From the NCBI GenBank assembly GCA_039105265.1, contig JAPFFF010000043.1:124001-188000 (forward strand): a DNA stretch of 64,000 nt, given 5' to 3'. The stretch comes from Tritrichomonas musculus (lineage: Eukaryota; Parabasalia; Tritrichomonadida; Tritrichomonadidae). The translations under genes were made by a program, and so were the position numbers. The notes beneath the pieces are model-generated. The model was not told the origin of the DNA. It did no database searches and saw only the letters and a program-made list of their open reading frames with translations. How positions within the stretch are numbered: the stretch's first letter is position 1; the number at the start of each line of letters is the position of its first letter. This document shows, in pieces, positions 53,013-62,768 of the stretch.

Positions 53013-54595
53013 AACAAAAACATTCATAAAATTCAAATCTAACTTTTTTCATGATATTGAAAACTTGAATTATTTATGGAATTTAACTCGAACATTTAAT
53101 TCTACGGCATTGATTTATGCTGCCATAAGAGGCCATAAAGAAATTGTTGAACTATTAATAATACAAGAAGGCATTGATATCAACATTCAAGGAATTTAAA
53201 TCAAAACATTCATAGAATTCAAATCTAACTTTTTTCATGATATTGAAAACTTGAATTATTTATGGAATTTAACTCGAACATTTAATGATACGGCGTTGAT
53301 TCTTGCTGTGCTAAAAGGCAATAAAGAAATTGTTGAACTATTATTAAGACAAGAAGGCATTGATATCAACATTCAAGGAATTTAAATCAAAACATTCATT
53401 TTATTCAAATCTAACTTTTTTCATAAGATTGAAAAATTGAATTATTTATGGAATTTAACTCGAACATTTAATGATACTGCGTTGATTCTTTCTGCAAGAG
53501 AAGGCCATAAAGAAATTGTTGAACTATTACTAAGCCAAGAAGGAATTGATATCAATATTCAAGACATTTTAAATCAAAACATTCATAATATTCAAATCTA
53601 ACTTTTTCATATGATTGAAAACTCGAATTATTTATGGAATTTAACTGGAACATTTAATTATACGGCGTTGATTCTTGCTGCCGAAGAAGGCCATAAAGAA
53701 ATTGTTGAACTATTAATAATACAAGAAGGCATTGATATCAATATTCAAAACATTTTAAATCAAAACATTCATAATATTCAAATCTAACTTTTTTCATAAG
53801 ATTGAAAACTCGAATTATTTATGGAATTTAACTTGAACATTTAATAAAACGGCGTTGATTCTTGCTGCCGAAGAAGGCCATAAAGAAATTGTTGAACTAT
53901 TAATAAGACAAGAAGGCATTGATATTGACATTCAAGACATTTTAAATCAAAACATTCATGATATTCAAATCTAACTTTTTTGATTATATTGCAAACTTGA
54001 ATTATTTATGGAATTTAACTCGAACATTTAATGATACTGCGTTGATTCTTGCTGCAAAAGAAGGCCATAAAGAAATTGTTGAGCTATTACTAAGACAAGA
54101 AGGTATTGATATCAATATTCAAGACATTTTAAATCAAAACATTCATAATATTCAAATCTAACTTTTTTCATGATATTGAAAACTCGAATTATTTATGGAA
54201 TTTAACTCGAACATTTAATAATACGGCATTGATTCATGCCTCAAGAGATGGCTATAAAGAAATTGTTGAACTATTACTAAGACAAGAAGGCATTGATATC
54301 AACATTCAAAACATTTTAAATCAAAACATTCATAATATTCAAATCTAACTTTTTTGATTATATTGCAAACTTGAATGATTTATGGAATTTAGCTCGAACA
54401 TTTAATTCTACGGCGTTGATTTGGGCTACATATAAAGGCCATAAAGAAATTGTTGAACTATTACTAAGACAAGAAGGCATTGATATCAACATTCAAAACA
54501 TTTTAAATCAAAACATTCATGATATTCAAATCTAACTTTTTTCATAAGATTGAAAAATTGAATGATTTATGGTATTTTGAAATAATTTTTTTTAC
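53013..54595 (+). repeat. Tandem array of eight ~187-bp ankyrin cassettes (array 2)
   Basis: The unit is the same as in array 1. Variable residues after TALIx in order: AAIRG, AVLKG, SAREG (after TALIL), AAEEG, AAEEG, AAKEG, ASRDG, ATYKG. The residue between FN and TAL also varies (S, D, D, Y, K, D, N, S). KEIVELL and QEGIDI are constant. Cassettes 1 and 2 end in a GGAATTTAAATC junction with an in-frame TAA and no shift. Later ones end GACATTTTAAATC or AACATTTTAAATC, shifted by one base. Each is closed by the stop-bearing linker. Confidence 0.85.
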
Positions 54596-54682
54596 AAAAC
54601 GGCCATTGACTTTGCAAGAAAAGAAAATCATCGAGAAATTGTTGATCTTTTATCAAAAGGACCGATCAAAGCAAAACCCTAA
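54596..54682 (+). pseudogene. Terminal ankyrin repeat and C-terminus, array 2
   Basis: Reads KTAIDFARKENHREIVDLLS then KGPIKAKP and TAA, one residue different from array 1. It is not joined in frame to the gene start. Confidence 0.7.
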
Positions 54683-55132
54683 GGCGAGTAATTGAAGTCT
54701 TAATGATTAATAAAAATTAATTACTACATTATAATCAAAATTATATTTTAATTTTTTAATAAGTATACAACGCATAAAAACCTCATGGCCATAAACATAT
54801 ATCGTATTAATAATAATAATCATATTTTTTTTTTTTTCGTTTTTCTTTCATTAGAAAGAAAATAATGATATGGATCACATATATAAATCTATCATGTAGG
54901 AGAGAACATTGATTTTTATGTTATGTAAAAAATAATAATATTTATCTTTTTATTCGTTCAGTATTTAAAGATGGTCCTAAATTATATTTTATTCTACATT
55001 AGAATATATTTCCAAATTTATTATTAAAATATATTTTTTTTTTCATAAAAACAAAAATGCAGAGGTTTTTGTTTTATTCGTTGTATTTGATTTGCATATC
55101 TTCTTTTATTTGATTCTGTAAGTTTCACGCTG
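54683..55132. other. Gene-free AT-rich DNA
   Basis: The first ~70 bp still match the sequence after array 1. The rest is T-rich, with no frame. Confidence 0.4.
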
Positions 55133-55496
55133 ATCTATTTCCACACACCACTTGTCATGTCTTCAATGCTGAATGCATCAACAAACTTTTCAATCGTTTC
55201 TTTTGAAATTTCATTGAAATAAGCGTACTCAAATGAAAAGGCGCTTTCTTTCTTTCTCTCATAAAGTTCAATCAAAAATTCAACAAGACTGTCTTCTGAT
55301 TCAAGTTCCAGTTTCTCATTCTTGATGATTTCTTCTATCGTCGTCATTTCAGTCTCAAAAAGTTCGTATTGAGGAATTTCATCGAAATGTTCAGAACAAA
55401 AGTCAATCATCTTCTTCACTGGTGAAAAATCGGTTAAATGTGCTTTTTGGCTGATGATGTTCAAACGGCTGACAACATTTGATGTGGCCAGATAAT

Positions 55497-55534
<38 letters not shown>

Positions 55535-55875
55535 GAGAGAGTAATACAGAGTCAAATTCCATAATTGTAGGAAGTATTAACTGAATGCATTCAATCGTTT
55601 TTCATCAATATCAACTGATTTAAAGGTGACAAAATTAAGAAATTCTGTAAAGTAATCTGGCTCTGTATTACTCTCTCCTTGTTTGTAAATATTTAATATG
55701 TAGTCATTTATGCTTTCATCTTGATAATGATAGTTCATAATCTTTGGAGAAACAAGGTCTGCAACAAAACGACTCGTTTCTTATCGATGAATGTAAAATC
55801 TTTATCATATCTGCTGAATGATATCCTTTGTATGTTTTCTAAACTCAGTGTAAATGAGAAATTGCTTGATTCCAT
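55133..55875 (-). pseudogene. BTB/BACK-domain protein gene, decayed
   Basis: From ATG 55875 the minus strand reads MESSNFSFTLSLENIQRISF and KDFTFIDKKR, then changes frame to FVADLVSPKIMNYHYQDESI and YFTEFLNFVTFKSVDIDEKR. This is the BTB fold of trichomonad BTB proteins. After a TAA and a T-run insertion (33 A on the plus strand at about 55500-55532) comes the BACK-like part: FDYLATSNVVSRLNIISQKA, then IIKNEKLELESEDSLVEFLI. It ends MTSGVWK at 55133. The homopolymer is next to an inverted repeat AGAGAGAGTAATACAGAG (55534) / CTCTGTATTACTCTCTC (about 55662). Broken at least three times. Confidence 0.75.
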
Positions 55876-56105
55876 TTTGCTATTTTTCAAATGGAGTTTA
55901 TTGTGTTCTCAAAAAGTGGAAATATAAATATTTTTGAAAGAAAAAATTTTTATATTCATATTTTTTTTTAAGCTTGGCAGTGAATATCAGCTAACAGAAG
56001 ATAAATATAAATTTAAATCATTATTACAACTAATAAATGCCATCGGAAACAATCATCAACGTATTCCAATTTTTTTTTTTTTTTAGGTTGAGCCAATTAG
56101 GGATG

Positions 56106-56212
56106 GGAAACGGGCACCGGGTGGGCAATGGGCCCGAAATAAACGTACTGCTCGGGCATGCCCGGGCAAAACGGTTATTTACGTTTTTTCGGGCGAAGTA
56201 GTGCCCGTTTCC
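56106..56212. repeat. GC-rich 107-bp foldback
   Basis: GGAAACGGGCAC at 56106-56117 pairs with GTGCCCGTTTCC at 56201-56212. Inside, GCCCGAAATAAACGT pairs loosely with ACGTTTTTTCGGGC, and the centre is CGGGCATGCCCG. It is far richer in G+C than its surroundings. No coding sense in any frame. Confidence 0.65.
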
Positions 56213-56976
56213 ACTTTTTTGGGCAATTGCCCGGGGCTGCCCATTTTCATAAAAAAGAATTTGGTTCGAATATTTTCCGAACTTTTTTATTTTTTTTTTT
56301 TTTTTTAGCAAAAAGCATTGACAAAATAAAGTTTATGAATGATTTTTGTTTAAAAAAATGCATGAATATATTGTATTTTATATTTTAAATATGATTAAAA
56401 TAAAAAAATCACATTTACTTATCTGATCACACAAAAATTTCATTTAGATATTATGTCATTAACATAAAAAAGCAAGTTTAACACAACAGAATAATAATAT
56501 ATATGCTATTCTAACTATAAGTTCATAAATAAAACTTTTTCGAACAAATTAAATTTTGAGATATTGAAAATAAACTATACAGTTAATGAAATACTTGGGG
56601 GAATAAAAAGTTATGCATTTTAAGAATAACGAAAAATCAAATTTTTTTATATAAGCCAAAAAAAGAGTAAAAAAAAGTGATAATATTTTCATTTAAACAA
56701 GTTTAAAAAAAAATCATTTTCTTATTGTTTATAAAAAATGAAAAATAAACTGCAATCATAATGATATGAATAAATCTTTTCAACATGGAATATAGGTGGA
56801 GAAATTGAAAAAAAAAAAAAAAAAGATTCGACGAAAATCGAACAATATTGTTAATAATTTTCGTCCAATTTACGATTTTATTTCTTTATTTCATTATTAA
56901 CTTGACATAAAATTGTAGAACAAAAAGCAATTGAAAAAGTTATAAAATTTTTATTCCATAGAAATAATTATAATTA
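56213..56976. other. Gene-free AT-rich DNA upstream of the USP gene
   Basis: No reading frame is supported. An A-run lies near 56811-56824. The last ~100 bp are the likely promoter region, but I cannot name an element in it. Confidence 0.4.
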
Positions 56977-59900
56977 ATGAGCAAATTAATAAGCGCAGCC
57001 AAAAAATCAATAAAAGTTTCAGTTGGGCCAAAAGATGGAAATTTAATTAGCGAGAAAGATTTTTTTATTTTGGAAGATATTTCCATATCGTTAGATATTA
57101 ATTTAACAGATAATAAGCATATTATTAATTTAATTTTAAGTGAAGGATCGAAAAAAAATTTTCCTTTTTACTCGGTTATTTATATTCATGATCAAAATAA
57201 AGTTTTGATGGGAAAAGATTATATTATTCAAAAAAATATTAAATTTCAGGAAAGCTATCCAAAGTGCCTTTTTCATTTACCAATAAATTATGATTATAGA
57301 GAGAAAATAGCAAATCTATCAAATAATAAAACAATTTCAATAGAATTCTCTTTTGAAATCTTTATTGAAGCTGACTTAAAAAATAAAAATAAGGCACTAG
57401 ACATTAATACAACTACTACAATCAATAAATTTGAAAAACCAGAAGTTTTTGCTAAAAGCGAAAAAACAGAAACAAAACCAAAAACAGAAACAAAAATAGA
57501 AACAAAAATAGAAACAAAACAAAAGACAGAAACAAAAATAGAAACAGAAACAAAACCAAAAACAGAACAAAAAATAGAAGTAAAACAAAAGACAGAAACA
57601 GAAACAAAACCAAAAATAGAAAAAAAACAAGAAACAGAAATAAAGCCAAAAACTGAAACAAAAAGTGAAATTAAATCTTTAGAAAAAGTTCAAAAACTTG
57701 AAAGAAAAGATCCCTTAGTCAAACCCACCCAAAGCAGCCAAATAAACCAATTGATAAATTCAACTCAGACAAAGAAAAATCCGAATCCAAAAGACAACAA
57801 CGAACTACTGAAAAAGGCAAGTGTGAGCAGCACCTCGAAGTCAGCAGGCAGAACAGTGCCATACAATGGAATTTACAATCAAGGTGCTACATGTTATATA
57901 AACAGTTCCATTCAAACATTATTTTTCATTTCATATTTCCGTGATGTTATTTTTCATTTCACATCATTCACTGAAGGATCAATTGAGTCAGAGCTGCAGC
58001 TCTTGTTTTACAATCTAGAGAAAGGGAAATCGCATTGTAGCACTGTAAAATTGACAAAAGCGTTAGGAATGTCAGATCGTTCTGTTCATATTCAACAAGA
58101 CATTCAAGAATTTTTGTCGGATTTTCTTGAAAGAATTCAAAGAAATTTGAAAGATGAAATTTCATACATTTTTGAAGGCACAACGATACATTTTCTTAAA
58201 AGTTCAAGAGGCACTTTATTAAGTTCAAGTACTGAAACATTTAAACAATTGATGATTAACGTATCTGACAGTGTTGATACATCATTAAAAAGTTATTTTT
58301 CACCTGAAAAAATTGAAAATTATAACGTTGGAAATGAAACACAAACGGTCACTCTTGAGTCCAAAATTTCTGTTCTTCCACGAATTCTTCAGATTGTTAT
58401 TAAAAGATATAAAAGAGGATTGGTTACTAATTCTAATATAAAAGATAACAGTCAAGTTAACTTTAAAGAAGATCTTGATTTGCTTCCTTTTGTTGACAGA
58501 AGAAATGCATCTTCTCAAAATTGTACGAAATATAAATTGTATGCTGTAATTGCGCATAGCGGGACTCTTTCTAGTGGACATTACACTGTTTTTCTTAAGC
58601 CAGAAATGAAGGATGTATGGTTTTATTTTAGTGACTCGTTGATTAGAAAATCTTCACCTCATGAAGCAATTGAGATGAACTTTGGTTCGGCAAATAACCG
58701 TTCTGCTTACATTTTGGTTTATGCACGTATCGATTCAATTCAAGAGATGTTCAAGAGAAATTATCAAATTCCTGATAATTTAATTAAATTGGCTGAAAGA
58801 GAACAACAAAGAGAATCAATTGTGATGAAAAGTGATCCTTCATATTTGATTGATTTTCAAATTTTCAATGAACTTTGTTTGGTTGAAAATTGTGAGAAAA
58901 ATTTTATGAGTTTTCATAACCCTGATTTTGAATTGAATATTTCGGTTAATTTGAGATCAGAAGTTGATTGCATCTATGAAAATATTTCAAAAAAAACTAA
59001 AATTGACACAACCAGGCTTCGCTTATGGACCATCTCAAGTGACGGCGTTCATTTGGATAAGGTTATAACACCGATGGATCAAGTTGATGAACTTGACAAT
59101 CAAAAATTATTTTTAGAAATAAAAAATGAAGACGAAATGATTCAGACCATAGAAACCAAAATTTATTTCTTGTTCTTATACACAAGAAGTATGAAGAGGC
59201 CACTTTTGTTCTTACACACAGTTCATTATGATCCAAGTCCATTGGAATATGAGTCTATTGTTGATGATGGAATGTCAATAATCATTCAAAATACAAATAT
59301 TAACTGCATCAATAAGTCACTTGTTTCTGTTTATGTTTACGATTCAAATAAAGTTGTTAAAAAGTTGCAGACACAGTTTTGTGTTGAAGAAAACGGATCG
59401 ATGATAATTCTTGAAATTGCCGAAGAAATCAATGATTCAATAATTGATAGAATTGAGTATAACATTAGAGTCAACAAAAAACTAAATCTACTAAGAAACA
59501 ATCGTCAAATAAAACAGCAAAAGAGCACAGAAATAATCTTTAATTACTTTGATTTCATGGCCAAATATATGCCAGACTCGTTTGATAACTTCTATCAAAC
59601 AAGGAATAACATGAAGCATGTCAAAGTTTACAATTTCGAAGACATTAAACAAAAAGTTGGCGTGATTGACGTTCCTTCTTCTATTCAATATCAACAATTG
59701 GTTCAATTTATTAATGTTATGTTTGAACCAGGAAATTCTTCAAATGATCCTAATTCTGTTTGCCTTTTGTTTGGCCATGATAGCGACCTTGACGCTCCAA
59801 GAAGCAAACCTTTTGAATTGTCAAGTTCTCCTTTCAAAATAGAAAAATCACTTGATACAATTTATTACACGATCGTATCGAAAAGTTATGCTTCTGATCC

Positions 59901-60435
59901 AACTTCTAAAACAAGAATTGTACAACTTTCAAAAAACGGTTATTCGTTAGGTAAAATTGTGTGTTATTATTGGCCTGAAAGCTTAATTCATCCTTTCAAG
60001 CAATTCTATCTTTTTAATGAGTCGTTCTTCAAAGAAAATAATCATTTAGAAAATAGATTGTTCATTGTTGATAAAAATAAAGAAATTTTTTTCTTCAATG
60101 ACGATAAAGATTTGAGTTTCGATAATAAAAACGTACTTCGTATTGAAAAAGTGATGCTCGGCCAAATTGGCAAAAAATTAATCGTTTTACAAGAGGCAAC
60201 AATTGGAATACACGATAGAATCCAGAAATTAGGAAATCCTTTCTTCTTCCCTTATATTGATAACGAAAATGTATCGCAGTTTCGTTCGAGACTTTGCACA
60301 TTCCTTGGATATGATCTTGGATATTTCCAAATTCATCCTAAAAAGAATTTCTTCCATAAAGGCAGCGTAATGAAAGAAAAAGTTCATCTGCAGAAATGGG
60401 ATGACCAAAATACTATTTATTTGATTTTTGATTGA
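56977..60435 (+). CDS. USP7: Ubiquitin-specific protease, USP7/UBP12-like
   Basis: This cysteine protease would remove ubiquitin from proteins. The catalytic Cys box is YNQGATCYINSSIQTLFF (about residues 298-315). The His box is YKLYAVIAHSGTLSSGHYTV (about 515-535), followed by the WFYFSDS and AYILVYAR motifs. The catalytic Cys, His and following Asp/Asn are all present. The N-terminal ~140 residues are beta-rich, where USP7 has its MATH domain. Residues ~160-235 are a Lys/Thr/Glu repeat (TETKPKTETK type). The C-terminal half resembles the USP7 ubiquitin-like/ICP0-binding region: KIDTTRLRLWTISSDG, then YFLFLYTRSMKRPLLFLHTV. 1,152 residues is close to human USP7 (1,102). USP7 relatives act in nucleus and cytosol; substrates here are unknown. 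Confidence 0.9.
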   Translation: MSKLISAAKKSIKVSVGPKDGNLISEKDFFILEDISISLDINLTDNKHIINLILSEGSKKNFPFYSVIYIHDQNKVLMGKDYIIQKNIKFQESYPKCLFHLPINYDYREKIANLSNNKTISIEFSFEIFIEADLKNKNKALDINTTTTINKFEKPEVFAKSEKTETKPKTETKIETKIETKQKTETKIETETKPKTEQKIEVKQKTETETKPKIEKKQETEIKPKTETKSEIKSLEKVQKLERKDPLVKPTQSSQINQLINSTQTKKNPNPKDNNELLKKASVSSTSKSAGRTVPYNGIYNQGATCYINSSIQTLFFISYFRDVIFHFTSFTEGSIESELQLLFYNLEKGKSHCSTVKLTKALGMSDRSVHIQQDIQEFLSDFLERIQRNLKDEISYIFEGTTIHFLKSSRGTLLSSSTETFKQLMINVSDSVDTSLKSYFSPEKIENYNVGNETQTVTLESKISVLPRILQIVIKRYKRGLVTNSNIKDNSQVNFKEDLDLLPFVDRRNASSQNCTKYKLYAVIAHSGTLSSGHYTVFLKPEMKDVWFYFSDSLIRKSSPHEAIEMNFGSANNRSAYILVYARIDSIQEMFKRNYQIPDNLIKLAEREQQRESIVMKSDPSYLIDFQIFNELCLVENCEKNFMSFHNPDFELNISVNLRSEVDCIYENISKKTKIDTTRLRLWTISSDGVHLDKVITPMDQVDELDNQKLFLEIKNEDEMIQTIETKIYFLFLYTRSMKRPLLFLHTVHYDPSPLEYESIVDDGMSIIIQNTNINCINKSLVSVYVYDSNKVVKKLQTQFCVEENGSMIILEIAEEINDSIIDRIEYNIRVNKKLNLLRNNRQIKQQKSTEIIFNYFDFMAKYMPDSFDNFYQTRNNMKHVKVYNFEDIKQKVGVIDVPSSIQYQQLVQFINVMFEPGNSSNDPNSVCLLFGHDSDLDAPRSKPFELSSSPFKIEKSLDTIYYTIVSKSYASDPTSKTRIVQLSKNGYSLGKIVCYYWPESLIHPFKQFYLFNESFFKENNHLENRLFIVDKNKEIFFFNDDKDLSFDNKNVLRIEKVMLGQIGKKLIVLQEATIGIHDRIQKLGNPFFFPYIDNENVSQFRSRLCTFLGYDLGYFQIHPKKNFFHKGSVMKEKVHLQKWDDQNTIYLIFD

Positions 60436-60570
60436 TTCAATACGAAATATATTAATGAAAGCGTTTTACAATTTAAATAAACTTTATTTTTATAAAATTG
60501 ATATATGTTTTATCTTTGTTTATTAAAAAGAAATGGGGTTTTTGTTGATTATAAGTCTATTTTATAATTA

Positions 60571-60949
60571 CCCTTTTCCCACATAATTTCGCACAAGGGT
60601 AATTTTAAAAGAATAAAAGGGTAATTTTTTTTAAACCTAGTTTATAATTAGCATAAATGTATAATAGTATTTGGATTTTAAATTCAATATAAAGAGATTG
60701 TGCATTGAAATTTAATGAATGAAGACATAATTAAATATCACGAAAATCGAGGTTAACGAATTTCAATGAAAATTTGTACAATCATTCTTTAATAAGGATA
60801 TATAAACATATTTCGTTTATATTTCACGATCTCAAGAACTTCCCAAAATAAATCATTTTCTTGTAATATGATAAAAATAAACGTACTTTTTTCTATATAA
60901 ATTACCCTTTTATAAAATTACCCTTGTGCGAAATTATGTGGGAGAAGGG
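60571..60949. mobile_element. 379-bp MITE flanked by TA (Tc1/mariner-like)
   Basis: Inverted ends of about 55 bp start CCCTTTTCCCACATAATTTC on the left and are mirrored on the right with a few differences (GGGAGAAGGG). Both sides carry TA, at 60569-60570 and 60950-60951, which is the target duplication of Tc1/mariner elements. No coding capacity. It lies ~130 bp past the USP stop. Confidence 0.7.
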
Positions 60950-61379
60950 TAAAAATAAACAGAACGGTTGTCCATTTGTAAAGTATTGAAAAGCATTAAA
61001 AAACGCCAATTGGCTTATAATATTTTATATTTGGATTTAAAATTTATTAATTGCTTAGATATTTTTTTTGGTTATAAGAAAGAAGAATTCAATATAAAAA
61101 TAAAAATGTTTTGATTTTTTTATATTTCTCACAAAATTAAAGATACAGTTTTCTCTTCATTATTTCATCTTTTTACGCAAAATACCTAATTTCTCATGTT
61201 TTATCTTTTTAGGTTTTATTTGGGAATTGAACTTTTGCATTATTATTTTTAATGAATTCAAATTTTGTATTATTATTTTCAAGATATATTGTATTTTGAG
61301 CACTGCTCTGGTGATGTGACCAGAGCAGTATCTCAAAAAGTTTAATTGAAAAAGTTTGCTTTTGGCGCTAAAGTAAAAA

Positions 61380-62085
61380 ACAGATTGCGAGTAAAAGATA
61401 GCAAGTGAGTAATAGCGAGTTACAGATAAAGAATTAAAGGTAGCGAACTACAGATAACAAATTGAATATGATGGCGATTTACAGATGGAGAATTACAAAT
61501 GGCGAATTGAAGATGATGGCGAGTTAAAGATGGCGAACTACAGATGGCAAATTGAAGATTGCGAGTTAAAAATAGCGAGTTGCAGATAGCGAATTAAAGG
61601 TAGCGAACTACAGATAACAAATCGAAGATGTTGGCGAGTTACAGATGACAGACTATAGATGGCGATTTGCAGATGGAGAACTACAAGTAGTGAATTGAAG
61701 ATAATGACGAGATAAAGATGGCGATTTTTAGATAGCGAACTACAGATATCAAATTGAAGATGATGCCGATTTATAGATGGCAAACTACAGATGGCGATTT
61801 ACAGATAGCGAATTACAGATGGCAATTTGAAGATGGCGAGTTAAAAATAACGAAATACAGATTGGGAGTTGCAGATGACAAATTGAAGATGATGACAACC
61901 TACAGATGACGAGTTAAAGATGGCGAACTACAGATCGCGAGTTACAGATGGCGAATTGAAGATGATAACGAGCTACAGATGGCAAATTGAAGATGATAAT
62001 TAGCTACAGATAGCAAATTAAAGATAACATACTACAGATAGCGAACTACAGATAACAAATTGAAGATGATGGCGAGTTACAGATA
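61380..62085. repeat. 14-bp minisatellite with 17-bp variants, about 50 units
   Basis: The unit is close to ATGGCGAAYTACAG (14 bp). A 17-bp form, ATGATGGCGAGTTACAG, recurs every few units. Units vary by substitution but keep the GCGA core. Minus-strand frames here (Leu/His/Ser/Ile-rich) are by-products. Confidence 0.85.
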
Positions 62086-62768
62086 AACTTATAACTTCCT
62101 AAAATGCTTTTAAATTCAAAAATGAAATATGCGAAATAATTATTTGTAAAAAATATTATCAAATGAAAATGCATATACAATAAAGTGCATCATTAGTATA
62201 TTTATATATGTAAATATGAGCCTTTGATTTTAATTATTTAATCCACTTTTAATATAAAATTATTTTGTCGTTGACAGATTTATCGGAGGTCTTTATAAAA
62301 CATTTGTTTTGAATGTTTTTTATCACAATATTGATATCAATATCATTGTTTTGTTTTGATGAAAGTTTATGCCACTGTTTTTATTTTAATAATATCATAA
62401 CAAATAAATAAAAAATATTATTATTTTATTGATAAATTTAAAATTTATTTATTATTAATATTAATTTTTGATTTATTTAAAAATAACAAAACACGTGTTC
62501 TTCATAAATAATGTTTCAAAACAACAAAAAATTCAATAGGAACGAAAAATATTTTTTTTGAAAATTTCATAATTACGATGAACTTTTTCAAAATAGATTA
62601 GATAAAATAATCATATAATGAAATATCTTAAAAAATAATTAAGTTTAATTTATGTTTTTAATTGAAATAATATTTAAATTAGTATTAAAATATTAATTTA
62701 TCATTATTAATGTTGAAATATTAAGTAATTTATTAAAAATTTCTTTTTTTTTTAATAAATACACTCAA
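62086..62768. other. Gene-free AT-rich DNA upstream of the cyclase-like gene
   Basis: The segment at about 62296-62335 (AAAACATTTGTTTTGAATGT core) also occurs at about 17404-17445, next to the VPS13 partial copy, so it is a dispersed repeat. No gene. Confidence 0.45.

Noticed and set aside
45287-54595. CRISPR-like array
   Set aside because: The repeated units are whole 187-bp ankyrin-coding cassettes with no short repeat-spacer pattern, and the host is a eukaryote.
57397-57661. Minus-strand Phe/Cys/Leu-rich frames
   Set aside because: Shadows of the Lys/Thr/Glu repeat in the USP7-like gene.
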